Source: CAKZNE01 sp963976435 (GTDB taxonomy: Bacteria; Bacteroidota; Bacteroidia; Flavobacteriales; Schleiferiaceae). From it: a stretch of DNA of 64,000 nucleotides. The notes beneath the pieces were generated by a model, which saw nothing but the letters and a program-made list of their open reading frames with translations, made no database searches and was not told the origin of the DNA. Both the position numbers and the translations under genes were made by a program. The stretch covers positions 104,532 through 168,531 of the forward strand of contig CAXBKQ010000005.1 in the NCBI GenBank assembly GCA_963976435.1, given 5' to 3'. Of this stretch, positions 26,599 to 35,314 are shown in pieces (within the stretch, counting starts at the first letter, position 1; each line of letters begins with the position of its first letter).

Positions 26599-28800
26599 TT
26601 GGAAAATACAGTATCAGCTGCGGAAAAACACTTAAAAAAGTTTTTCGGTTTTAATCAATTTAAAGGAAATCAAGAAGCCGTTATTAATAGTGTGATAGAA
26701 GGTTTGGATACCTTCGTCATTATGCCCACTGGAGGCGGTAAATCAATGTGTTACCAACTTCCCGCTATGATGCAGGAAGGATGTGCCATTGTAGTTTCAC
26801 CCTTAATTGCTCTCATGAAAAATCAAGTGGATAGTATCCGTGGTTTTTCAGAAGAAAATGGAATTGCCCATGTTTTAAACTCCTCCCTCACCAAAGGACA
26901 GGCAGATCAGGTGAAAACTGATATTAGAAATGGAGTGACGAAACTCCTTTATGTGGCTCCAGAATCTTTGACCAAAGAAGAGAATATCGAATTTTTACAA
27001 AATTCCAATATTTCTTTTTTCGCCATTGATGAAGCCCATTGTATTTCCGAATGGGGACATGATTTCAGACCTGAGTATAGAAATCTAAGAGGGATAATTG
27101 ACAAAATTGGCAGAAAACCAGTAATAGCCCTTACAGCTACAGCTACCCCAAAGGTCCAAAGCGATATTCAGAAAAATTTGGGTATGGACAATGCCCGTGT
27201 TTATAAAGCTTCTTTTAATAGATCTAATTTATTTTATGAAGTAAGGCCCAAAACCAAAAATGTAGATCGTGATATCATCAGATTTATTAAAGGTCATATG
27301 GGTAAAAGTGGAATTATCTATTGCCTAAGTCGTAAAAAAGTTGAGGAGCTAGCTCAAATTTTACAAGTAAATGGCATCAAAGCTCTTCCCTACCATGCTG
27401 GCTTAGATGCTAAGTCCAGGGTAAAACATCAAGATGACTTTCTGATGGAAGAGGTCGATGTTATCGTAGCTACAATAGCCTTTGGAATGGGTATTGACAA
27501 ACCGGATGTGCGTTTTGTAATCCACTACGATATGCCAAAAAGTTTAGAAAGCTATTACCAAGAAACAGGTAGAGCCGGAAGAGATGGTGGTGAAGGAATC
27601 TGTGTAGCATTTTATGCCTATAAAGATGTGGAAAAGCTTGAAAAATTCCTGCATGGAAAACCCGTGTCGGAACAGGAAGTAGGGCTTCAACTACTTCAGG
27701 AAATTGTGGCCTATGCCGAAACGTCCATGAATAGACGTAAATTTTTACTGCATTATTTTGGAGAAGAATTTGACGAAGTTAATGGTCCAGGCGCAGAAAA
27801 TGACGATAATACCAAAAACCCAAGGAAGAGATTTGAAGCTAAGGACGATCTACATTTAGTTCTTCATACCATAGAAACCACCAATCAGCGATTTAAAGCT
27901 CAACCTATAATTAATATCCTGATAGGAAATTTAACCACCATTTTAAAACAATATAAAGCCACCCAACTGGAGCAATATGGAAAAGGTTCTGAAAAGGATG
28001 AAAAATATTGGTTAGGAGTTATTAGACAAGCGATTGTAGCGAGTTATCTTAAAAAAGATATTGAAAAATATGGGGTTCTACTTTTAACAGAAAAAGGAAA
28101 AGAGTTTATTCAAAAGCCTCATAGCTTTATGATTGCCGAAGATCATGATTATGAAGAAGATGCCAATGATGAGGAAATAATTACCGAACAAAAGGCTTCT
28201 GCTGCAGTATTGGATCAGGCATTATACAATATGCTCAAAGATCTTACTCGTAAGGTTGCCCGACAAAAATCTATTCCTCCCTATGCGGTTTTCCAAGAAA
28301 ACTCCTTAAGCGAAATGGCTTTGAGCTATCCCACCACTATAGAAGACTTGGTAAATATTAGCGGGGTTGGAGAAGGAAAAGCCAGGAAATTTGGAGCTCC
28401 ATTTTTAGAGGTCATCCAAAAATATGTGAAGGAAAATGATATCGACACCAATAATGATTTCCGCGTAAAATCTGTGGTCAATAAATCTGGATTAAAAGTT
28501 TATATCATTCAAAGTACAGATAGAAAACTTAATCTGGAAGACATCGCCTCTGCAAAAGGATTAAGTATGGAGGAACTCTTAACAGAAATCGAACATATTG
28601 TGAATTCTGGTACAAAGGTGAATATAGACTATGCTATTGAAAGTATTTTAGAGGAAGATCAAATTGAAGAAATACACGATTATTTCATGGAATCTGAAAC
28701 CGATGATCTGCAAGTGGCAAGTGAGGAGTTTGATGGAGATTACGATGAAGAAGAATTGAGGTTGATGAGAATCAAGTTTATGAGCGATGTCGCTAATTAA
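26599..28800 (+). CDS. recQ: ATP-dependent DNA helicase RecQ
   Basis: A 733-residue SF2 3'-5' helicase. It has motif 0 (FGFNQFKGNQEAVI), Walker A (MPTGGGKSMCYQLP), DEAH box (DEAHCISEWGHDFRPEY), motif VI (QETGRAGRDG), the winged-helix/RQC region, an HRDC domain around residues 550-615, and an acidic C-terminal extension. The RecQ zinc-binding cysteines are missing: the stretch SMNRRKFLLHYFGEEF has N378 in place of the first cysteine, and AENDDNTKNP has D402 and T405 where CxxC is expected. No ATG is available before the helicase core, so the start is the TTG at 26599. Confidence 0.95.
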   Translation: MENTVSAAEKHLKKFFGFNQFKGNQEAVINSVIEGLDTFVIMPTGGGKSMCYQLPAMMQEGCAIVVSPLIALMKNQVDSIRGFSEENGIAHVLNSSLTKGQADQVKTDIRNGVTKLLYVAPESLTKEENIEFLQNSNISFFAIDEAHCISEWGHDFRPEYRNLRGIIDKIGRKPVIALTATATPKVQSDIQKNLGMDNARVYKASFNRSNLFYEVRPKTKNVDRDIIRFIKGHMGKSGIIYCLSRKKVEELAQILQVNGIKALPYHAGLDAKSRVKHQDDFLMEEVDVIVATIAFGMGIDKPDVRFVIHYDMPKSLESYYQETGRAGRDGGEGICVAFYAYKDVEKLEKFLHGKPVSEQEVGLQLLQEIVAYAETSMNRRKFLLHYFGEEFDEVNGPGAENDDNTKNPRKRFEAKDDLHLVLHTIETTNQRFKAQPIINILIGNLTTILKQYKATQLEQYGKGSEKDEKYWLGVIRQAIVASYLKKDIEKYGVLLLTEKGKEFIQKPHSFMIAEDHDYEEDANDEEIITEQKASAAVLDQALYNMLKDLTRKVARQKSIPPYAVFQENSLSEMALSYPTTIEDLVNISGVGEGKARKFGAPFLEVIQKYVKENDIDTNNDFRVKSVVNKSGLKVYIIQSTDRKLNLEDIASAKGLSMEELLTEIEHIVNSGTKVNIDYAIESILEEDQIEEIHDYFMESETDDLQVASEEFDGDYDEEELRLMRIKFMSDVAN

Positions 28801-28815
28801 ATTCAACACCTATTA

Positions 28816-29025
28816 ATGACAAACTTTGATCTGGAAGGAAAGGAATTCATTGAATTGAATAAACTCCTTAAAATTTGTGGTTTTACAGGTACTGGTGGAG
28901 AAGCAAAATTGGCTATTGCCAACGGTGAAGCTCTTGTAAATGGAGAAATAGAAACACAAAGAAGAAAGAAAATTCGACCTGGAGACCTATTAGAATTTAG
29001 AGGTGAAAAAATTAAAGTAAGCTAA
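28816..29025 (+). CDS. S4-domain RNA-binding protein (YbcJ-like)
   Basis: A 69-residue protein consisting of one S4 RNA-binding domain: IELNKLLKICGFTGTGGEAKLAI then GEALVNGEIETQRRKKIRPGD. It resembles YbcJ/YaaA-type stand-alone S4 proteins. It begins 15 bp after recQ on the same strand. The RNA target is unknown. Confidence 0.9.
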   Translation: MTNFDLEGKEFIELNKLLKICGFTGTGGEAKLAIANGEALVNGEIETQRRKKIRPGDLLEFRGEKIKVS

Positions 29026-29063
29026 TCCTTTCCGAGCATTTAAATATTCAAATCCCAAAAATC

Positions 29064-29426
29064 ATGGAATTAATTATCAAAATAATAATTATTCTACTTG
29101 CTGTATTTCACAGTTATGTGCTTTATATGGAAATGTTTGCCTGGGAAACCTTAGGACGAAAAACCTTTCGTGCTATGCCCAGGGATTTATTTCCTAATAC
29201 CAAAAGCATGGCTGCAAATCAGGGTTTATATAATGGATTTTTAGTGGCTGGCCTCATATGGTCTTTGCTGATATCTGATCCTATTTGGGCGAAAAATGTA
29301 ATGTTATTCTTTTTATCCTGCATTGCCATTGCAGGAATTTATGGTGGCTATTCTGTACAAAAAACCATCTTCTTCTTTCAAGGATTACCAGCCCTTATTG
29401 GGATAGCCTTAATTCTCCTTTCTTAA
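29064..29426 (+). CDS. DUF1304 family membrane protein
   Basis: A 120-residue protein with four predicted helices. The family markers are the conserved N-terminal HSYVLYMEMFAWETL and FRAMPRDLFPNTKSMAANQGLYNGFLVAGL. DUF1304 proteins are small integral membrane proteins without known function. The 3' end overlaps the convergent Lnb-like gene by 18 bp. Confidence 0.9.
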   Translation: MELIIKIIIILLAVFHSYVLYMEMFAWETLGRKTFRAMPRDLFPNTKSMAANQGLYNGFLVAGLIWSLLISDPIWAKNVMLFFLSCIAIAGIYGGYSVQKTIFFFQGLPALIGIALILLS

Positions 29427-30590
29427 TATTTTAGAAAGTTTGAAGGATCTAAATGCCAATAAAATGATCAAGGGTAGAAAATCATCATTTAGATTTTGAG
29501 GAAGAAAATACCAACTGATCAAAACAAGCAAATAGGCCCAAAAACTAATTTTAAAATATTTTGCTAAAAAGCCAAACTTCCTGGGCCAGCACATTAAAAT
29601 GGCAATAATAAAATGGATGGGAAATGCCCAAAGTATATTCATATTATAGGCAGCCGTTGCATGATCCGTAAGCCCCCAAAGCAAGCTTAAAAACAGACCA
29701 ATTAATCCAACAATCCCAAATAAAAGGATGTCGAAAATCCTAAACCTTTTAAACCTTAGGGGTGACTTATAGCTGAGAATTAAGGCGATAATCAAAATTA
29801 AAGAAAACCATAATAAGGGTGTGTTCCAAGATTTTTCAAGCTCTATTGGTCCAGGATCAAAAGTGTTTATAGTTCTTTTTACCAAAGCCTCTTCCCTCCC
29901 CTCTTTAGAAATAATAAAGGCATTATTAAAGCCCTGTTCTACATAGTCGGGAAGAAACATATAAACGGAAGCTCCAACCTTTTTGTCAATAGGATAGCCT
30001 AGGCATAAATCAATCCCTAAATCACCCCAGGCCTGATCTTGAAGATAAAGATCCGTTAAGTCCCGAACCGAGTAATTGGTATTTATATGATCATCATTAA
30101 AAACAAGACTATCACCAAATATTGCTTTAAAGGAATCCCTGATTTTTGTAGCACAGTTATTATAAAAATAATCGTAATAATAATTGCGATTTTCGGGTTG
30201 AGCATTATTCTCTAAAAAATCGAAAACCCTTTGCCTTTGATCCCTTCTTAGATTTATTTCTTGTTCATGTACAAACCTATTTTCTTGAATATAAGGGGAA
30301 ATAAATCTTTGATATGGTGCTCTTGCTAATTGATAATTAAGATAACCTTTAGCAAAATTTAAATAGAAATTGGGTTGATTGAAATCGAATACACCATAAT
30401 TATAGATGACATCATAGGCATTTACCGGGTCGTAAATTCTAATGGCGCTATGTCCGAATGCTGAATATAGTTCCCCTTGGTAAGGACCACAGGTAACTAC
30501 ATAGACTTTAGATTCATCGGATAATATTGGAGCTTTTGCTCCTGTGAGCATGGGTAGAAAAAGTAGAGGGAGAATTATTCTTTTAAACAT
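29409..30590 (-). CDS. Lipoprotein N-acyltransferase Lnb-like protein (DUF4105)
   Basis: A 393-residue membrane protein. After a signal sequence (MFKRIILPLLFLPMLTGAKA) comes the periplasmic DUF4105 domain with the conserved YVVTCGPYQGELYSAFGHSA and the FYNNCATKIRDSF segments, whose cysteines and histidine look catalytic. About five membrane helices form the C-terminal half. DUF4105 has recently been renamed after Lnb, the enzyme that N-acylates lipoproteins in Bacteroides, in place of Lnt; this is from memory. The ORF extends nine codons further up, but the ATG at 30590 directly precedes the signal peptide. Confidence 0.8.
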   Translation of the reverse strand: MFKRIILPLLFLPMLTGAKAPILSDESKVYVVTCGPYQGELYSAFGHSAIRIYDPVNAYDVIYNYGVFDFNQPNFYLNFAKGYLNYQLARAPYQRFISPYIQENRFVHEQEINLRRDQRQRVFDFLENNAQPENRNYYYDYFYNNCATKIRDSFKAIFGDSLVFNDDHINTNYSVRDLTDLYLQDQAWGDLGIDLCLGYPIDKKVGASVYMFLPDYVEQGFNNAFIISKEGREEALVKRTINTFDPGPIELEKSWNTPLLWFSLILIIALILSYKSPLRFKRFRIFDILLFGIVGLIGLFLSLLWGLTDHATAAYNMNILWAFPIHFIIAILMCWPRKFGFLAKYFKISFWAYLLVLISWYFLPQNLNDDFLPLIILLAFRSFKLSKILRKEN

Positions 30591-30652
30591 TCTTTTTTCA
30601 TTTTGATAATAAGCCATTTGGCTCTCAATAATTATGCAATATTTCCATAAAC

Positions 30653-32434
30653 TTAAATAATTCCTTGGGCCTTCATCAATCTTGTTGCGTTGGGGGTTCT
30701 ACAAACCCCTTTTCTCAGTAAATAATCGAACTTCAATTCCTCATTTTCCACTGTAGATTCAAAATAATATGCGGCGAAAGATTCGGGAAATTCAATTGCC
30801 AAATCTGCAATATCTATATCATGTGTAGCAATAACACCTTTGGCATTGTAGGCTTTTATTTTTTCCATAAATAAGCGAGTACCATTTCTTTTATCGTCAG
30901 AATTTGTACCTCTCAAAATTTCATCCAGCAAAACAAAACAGGCTCTCTCACCATTCAAAATTTCATGAATTCTCTTTAATCTTATCACTTCTGCTTGAAA
31001 ATAAGACTCCTCTTTCTCTATGGAATCTACCAGTTTCATGCTCGTTAATAATACAAAGGGATAGGCTTTAAATGAGGAAGCACAAACAGGTGCTCCCATT
31101 TTCATCAAAACTAAATTCAATCCTAAGGTTCTTAAAAAGGTGCTTTTCCCCGACATATTACTACCGGTTAGTAAGACATATTGAAAATTGTCAAAATTGA
31201 TAGAATTATCAATTCGTTTTCCAGCTTTTAAAAGGGGATGCCCAACATTCTCAGCGGAAAAACCTTCCTTTTCCAGTGGAATAGGAAAATTATATTCAGG
31301 ATGATTATAGTTGAAATTTCCCAAACTAGCTTGGTAATCAAATTCTGCCAATGCATCCAACCACTCAAAGATGGCTTTTTCATTTTTACTTTTCCAATTA
31401 AAAAGTTTTCTTAAGCTATGTAAATGAAAGTGGTATAAGCCATTGGTAAGAATTAGGGCAAGAACATTATTCAATTGATCGAAACCATCTAATATTTTAG
31501 ATAATTCCTTTAAGGAAGAGCTTGCTTTTCCTTTTTTAGTTTGTGTTTTTGCCTTCAAATCCAAAAGTAGCTCACTTTCAAAATCTTCACTTTCTATTAG
31601 TTCCAATAATTCGGAATAAGCGGCCAAGGATTTGGAGATTCCACTCAGGTCTGAATATTCATTTTTTATGGTTTTAAATTGGCTAAAAACTAAAAGTAGG
31701 TTAATACCAAAGGCATAGGAAAACCAATTAAAATTATTCAAGCTGGGAAATATTAACCAATTTATCAATAGCCCTATTCCAATCAATGCTATAGGAATAA
31801 GTAGAAAAGGGGAGCTAATTGGAGCTTTAGCTTTGGAATTTCTCAACCAATATTTTAATTGAGACTCCACCTCAGCTTCCTCTTTTTGTCCTAAACCGAT
31901 AACTCTAAATTTTTGACGCCAGTCCAGCTTTCCACTTAAGTCCTGAACTGCCTTTTGGTTTTTGTCAATATCATTTGAGTTTATATTTTCTTTAAGACGA
32001 TCGGCAATTAGTTTTCTTCCTTTAAGGGTGGAGCTTCTATTTAAATGTTGAAAAAGTGAATTGGAACCAAACAAATCTAGATCATTGGCAAAAATATGCT
32101 CTGGGTCTTTAAATTCATTTCCCTCATTATTTGGATAGGCTATAGAATTTTGATAATCTAATTCCTCCTTGTTCAGTTTTATATATGCTCGTGTGCGTTT
32201 AATCTCCTTCCTTAGTACCAAATGTTTTAATAAGGCTTGTACAAAAATCAAGAGGAGTAAAATGCTGGTGTATAAAAACAAATTTTCCTTTAAATCTAAA
32301 TAGAGATAAAAACAAAGTCCTGCGAGAATGATAAACAGAAATCTGAAAAAAGAGAATCTGAGATCCTTGGATTTTAGTAGGGAAAGATTTTTTTCGTAAA
32401 AAGAAATCTTGTCTTGGTAAACTTGCTTGATCAT
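30653..32434 (-). CDS. Membrane-anchored MutS-family ATPase
   Basis: A 593-residue protein with a MutS-type ABC ATPase at its C-terminus: Walker A LLTGSNMSGKSTFLRT (about residues 418-433), Walker B CFVLLDEILRGTNSDD and the switch ATHD. The mismatch-recognition and connector domains of MutS are absent. The N-terminal part has two hydrophobic hairpins (about residues 30-70 and 210-255), so the protein is membrane-anchored. It shares the MutS-core lever region (residues 260-400). Such proteins are common in Bacteroidota; their substrate is not known. The ATG at 32434 was preferred over one ten codons upstream. Confidence 0.85.
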   Translation of the reverse strand: MIKQVYQDKISFYEKNLSLLKSKDLRFSFFRFLFIILAGLCFYLYLDLKENLFLYTSILLLLIFVQALLKHLVLRKEIKRTRAYIKLNKEELDYQNSIAYPNNEGNEFKDPEHIFANDLDLFGSNSLFQHLNRSSTLKGRKLIADRLKENINSNDIDKNQKAVQDLSGKLDWRQKFRVIGLGQKEEAEVESQLKYWLRNSKAKAPISSPFLLIPIALIGIGLLINWLIFPSLNNFNWFSYAFGINLLLVFSQFKTIKNEYSDLSGISKSLAAYSELLELIESEDFESELLLDLKAKTQTKKGKASSSLKELSKILDGFDQLNNVLALILTNGLYHFHLHSLRKLFNWKSKNEKAIFEWLDALAEFDYQASLGNFNYNHPEYNFPIPLEKEGFSAENVGHPLLKAGKRIDNSINFDNFQYVLLTGSNMSGKSTFLRTLGLNLVLMKMGAPVCASSFKAYPFVLLTSMKLVDSIEKEESYFQAEVIRLKRIHEILNGERACFVLLDEILRGTNSDDKRNGTRLFMEKIKAYNAKGVIATHDIDIADLAIEFPESFAAYYFESTVENEELKFDYLLRKGVCRTPNATRLMKAQGII

Positions 32435-32614
32435 TAATTTTTCTAAAGTATAGCAAAGGTGCAAAAAGAAGATATTCCCTACACCTCATTCTGGACAGTC
32501 TAGCAAAAAAAATTAACAACAGAAGGGTTTTTGTACCGTTAACGAACAAACAGTTTCAATATCGAACCAAATTATTGATAAAATTGTGACCATTCCACGT
32601 ATGGCAAGATTTGC

Positions 32615-32636
32615 ACACTTTTTGTTAAAAAAGTGT
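32615..32636. repeat. Perfect 9-bp inverted repeat upstream of the HlyD operon
   Basis: ACACTTTTT (32615-32623) and AAAAAGTGT (32628-32636) form an inverted repeat separated by GTTA. No T-run follows in either direction, so it is not a standard terminator. It lies about 40 bp before the promoter-like box of the HlyD/permease/TolC operon, in the 271-bp gap between the MutS-like gene and that operon, and could be an operator. Confidence 0.5.
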
Positions 32637-32676
32637 AAAAATTTTCCAAGCCCGCATGGAAGCGTTTAAATACCAT

Positions 32677-32684
32677 TAAATTTG
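32677..32684 (+). promoter_or_regulatory. Possible promoter of the HlyD-permease-TolC operon, -7 box
   Basis: TAAATTTG is an exact TAnnTTTG match, 21 bp before the ATG at 32706. There is no convincing -33 box at the usual distance. Confidence 0.4.
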
Positions 32685-32705
32685 GCCAGACCTTAGCCCA
32701 AAAAA

Positions 32706-33965
32706 ATGAAAAAATATAGATTAGCCCTAGTCCTTGTTTCATCACTAGTTTTGATAATTTTAGTTTGGTCGTTTACAGGCTCCAATGAAACCAACCAGGA
32801 TATTACCGCCAAAGCTTTTAAAGGTAAATTTGAAGATCTTGTAAGTAGTTCAGGAGAATTAATTGCCAAAAACTCTGAAGACATTGCTGGCCCTAGAGGT
32901 ATGCAGCGTTATGGTCTTTACAATGTGAAAATTCAAGATTTAGTTGCCGAGGGGTCCTATGTTGAAGCTGGTGATTATGTCTGCAGTTTAGACCGTTCAG
33001 ACATTAGCACAAGAATCAATGATGTTCAGATTGAGTTAGACAAGGCCATGAGTCAGTTTACCCAAACCAAGCTAGACACTGCCTTAACCCTAAGGGAGAA
33101 AAGGAATGAGTTGGAGAATTATATTTTTCAATTAAAGCAGAAGGAAATTGAATTGAGACAATCCGAATTTGAGCCTCCAGCCACCATTGAAAAAATAAAA
33201 ATTGACCTTCAAAAGCAAAAGGATGATCTGGTAAGAGCCAAAGAAAATTACATTATCAATAAACAGCAAAGCATAGCCAAAATGGGCGAAGCCACAGCGG
33301 AATTACAACAGAAAAAAAATCGGCTTACCAAACTTCTAGATTTAGAAAAAGAATTTACCATTATGGCTCCTAAAGCTGGAATGGTTATTTATAAACGAAA
33401 TTGGGATGGCACTAAGAAAAAAGCAGGATCAAGAATTTCGCCTTGGAACCCAGCTGTAGCCACACTCCCCGATTTAAGCTCTATGCTGTCTATCACTTAT
33501 ATAAATGAAGTGGATGTTCGAAAAATTAAAGAAGGGCAAGCTGTGAAATTAGGTTTAGATGCCTTTCCGAAAGCGGAATTAACAGGAACAATTACCAAAG
33601 TGGCAAATGTTGGAGAGAACCGTAAAGAAAATGACTCCAAAGTATTTGAAGTAGAGATTGAAGTGAATGAAAGTGATAGTACCTACAGACCTGGTATGAC
33701 CACCAGTAATAATATTATCACCCACGTTTTAGAAGATGCCCTACAAATTCCTATTGAGGCAGTGTATAATCAGGATGGATTAAGTTTTGTGTATTTGAAA
33801 AATTCGGTAGGAACCTCTAAAAGGGAGATAAAACTCGGACGTTCCAATGAGGAATTTGTTATTGTTTTAGATGGATTGGAAGAAGGTGCAGAGGTTTACC
33901 TAACCGAACCTGAATCTGCCAAAGAATCTGAAGTTAAAAAGCTAACTGCCTCTACTCAACATTAA
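32706..33965 (+). CDS. HlyD/MacA-family periplasmic adaptor
   Basis: A 419-residue membrane-fusion protein. One N-terminal membrane helix (residues 6-24) is followed by a split biotinyl-lipoyl domain, a long coiled-coil hairpin (about residues 100-220, Lys/Glu/Gln-rich), and beta-barrel and membrane-proximal domains. The motif APKAGMVIYKRNWDGTKKKAGS marks the second lipoyl half. It links an inner-membrane transporter with the TolC-like channel. First gene of a three-gene operon with an ATGA-type overlap to the permease gene. Confidence 0.92.
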   Translation: MKKYRLALVLVSSLVLIILVWSFTGSNETNQDITAKAFKGKFEDLVSSSGELIAKNSEDIAGPRGMQRYGLYNVKIQDLVAEGSYVEAGDYVCSLDRSDISTRINDVQIELDKAMSQFTQTKLDTALTLREKRNELENYIFQLKQKEIELRQSEFEPPATIEKIKIDLQKQKDDLVRAKENYIINKQQSIAKMGEATAELQQKKNRLTKLLDLEKEFTIMAPKAGMVIYKRNWDGTKKKAGSRISPWNPAVATLPDLSSMLSITYINEVDVRKIKEGQAVKLGLDAFPKAELTGTITKVANVGENRKENDSKVFEVEIEVNESDSTYRPGMTTSNNIITHVLEDALQIPIEAVYNQDGLSFVYLKNSVGTSKREIKLGRSNEEFVIVLDGLEEGAEVYLTEPESAKESEVKKLTASTQH

Positions 33966-35314
33966 TGATTTTTAAACTTAGCCCAAGAAATAGCATAAAC
34001 CTAAAAATTGCCTTCGAAGCCCTGTTGGCTAATAAGCTTAGATCCATTCTCACCGCCCTGGGTATCATATTTGGAGTGGCAGCAGTAATTACTATGTTGG
34101 CCATTGGAAAGGGGGCCCAAGAAGAAATTCTAAACCAAATAAAATTGGTGGGGGTAAACAATATTGTTATTAAACCCATTATTGAACAGGTGGATGAAGA
34201 TCTTCTTGATGCTGATGAAAAAGGTGAAAAAACAAAATTTAGCAAAGGCCTTGATTTAAAGGATGTAACAAGCATTCAAAAGGTTTTACCCACCGTTTCC
34301 CAAATTAGTCCGGAAATAATTATAGACACCTATGTTATTAACAATGGCAGAAGAAGAAGTGCCAAATTAATAGGAATAGAAACTTCCTATTTTGATATTT
34401 CGAATATAGCTATTGACAAAGGAAAAATGTTTAGCTCCTGGCAAATGGAAAATGCCGAACCAGTTTGCATTATTGGAAATGGTTTGAAGAAGAAATTCTT
34501 TACCGGCACCACAGCACTAGGTAAAAAAATTAAATGTGGTAAGCAATGGTTAACGGTAATAGGAATAACTGAGGAAAAGGCTGTTTCAAAAAAAGCTCAG
34601 GATAATTTAGGAATCCGCGATTATAATATGGATATCTACACGCCTATTAGAACCGTTTTGGTACGCTATAATAATCGAGCAAAACTAAAAGCTGATTTAG
34701 GAGGTGAAGATGAAGACGATGAGGATGAAGAATCTTCCAAAACTGTGATTGTTCCCTTTAATTACAATCAAATCGACAGAATGGTAGTTCAGGTGGAGGA
34801 TAGTGAGTACTTGGGATCTACCGCACAGGTTATTAGTAAGTTACTAAAAAGGACTCACAATAATCAGGTAGACTTTGAAATTAGCATCCCTCAACAATTA
34901 TTAGAGCAACAGCAAAAAACCAAAGACATTTTCAATTATGTTTTAATTGCCATAGCCGCTATCTCACTGCTTGTGGGAGGAATAGGAATTATGAATATAA
35001 TGCTGGCCTCAGTATTGGAAAGAACCAAGGAGATTGGAACGCGATTGGCCATAGGTGCCAAAAAAGAAGATATTATTAGTCAATTTCTATTTGAAGCACT
35101 TTTAATAAGCTTAAGTGGGGGTTTGATAGGCATAATATTTGGCATTTTAGCTTCCTTTCTCATTTCTAGTTTTTCAGATATTATTACAGAAGTATCTCCT
35201 ATTGCTATTTTAGTTTCCTTCGGTGTAGCCTCCTTAACGGGGATAATTTTTGGTATTTCCCCAGCAAAAAGAGCTGCACAACAGAATCCTGTAGAGTCCT
35301 TACGATATGAATAA
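33965..35314 (+). CDS. MacB-type ABC transporter permease (no ATPase domain)
   Basis: A 449-residue permease with the MacB topology: one N-terminal helix (LRSILTALGIIFGVAAVITML), a large periplasmic domain (about residues 50-325), and three C-terminal helices in the FtsX domain (LVGGIGIMNIMLASVLERTKEIGTRLAIGA). Canonical MacB carries its ATPase at the N-terminus; here it is absent, and no ATPase gene is present in the operon, so it must be encoded elsewhere. A run of acidic residues (GGEDEDDEDEESS, about residues 244-257) in the periplasmic loop is unusual. Substrate unknown. Confidence 0.92.
   Translation: MIFKLSPRNSINLKIAFEALLANKLRSILTALGIIFGVAAVITMLAIGKGAQEEILNQIKLVGVNNIVIKPIIEQVDEDLLDADEKGEKTKFSKGLDLKDVTSIQKVLPTVSQISPEIIIDTYVINNGRRRSAKLIGIETSYFDISNIAIDKGKMFSSWQMENAEPVCIIGNGLKKKFFTGTTALGKKIKCGKQWLTVIGITEEKAVSKKAQDNLGIRDYNMDIYTPIRTVLVRYNNRAKLKADLGGEDEDDEDEESSKTVIVPFNYNQIDRMVVQVEDSEYLGSTAQVISKLLKRTHNNQVDFEISIPQQLLEQQQKTKDIFNYVLIAIAAISLLVGGIGIMNIMLASVLERTKEIGTRLAIGAKKEDIISQFLFEALLISLSGGLIGIIFGILASFLISSFSDIITEVSPIAILVSFGVASLTGIIFGISPAKRAAQQNPVESLRYE

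Noticed and set aside
32437..32705. The 271-bp gap as a possible small-RNA locus
   Set aside because: Apart from the inverted repeat and one promoter-like box I see no stable structure, terminator or coding potential.
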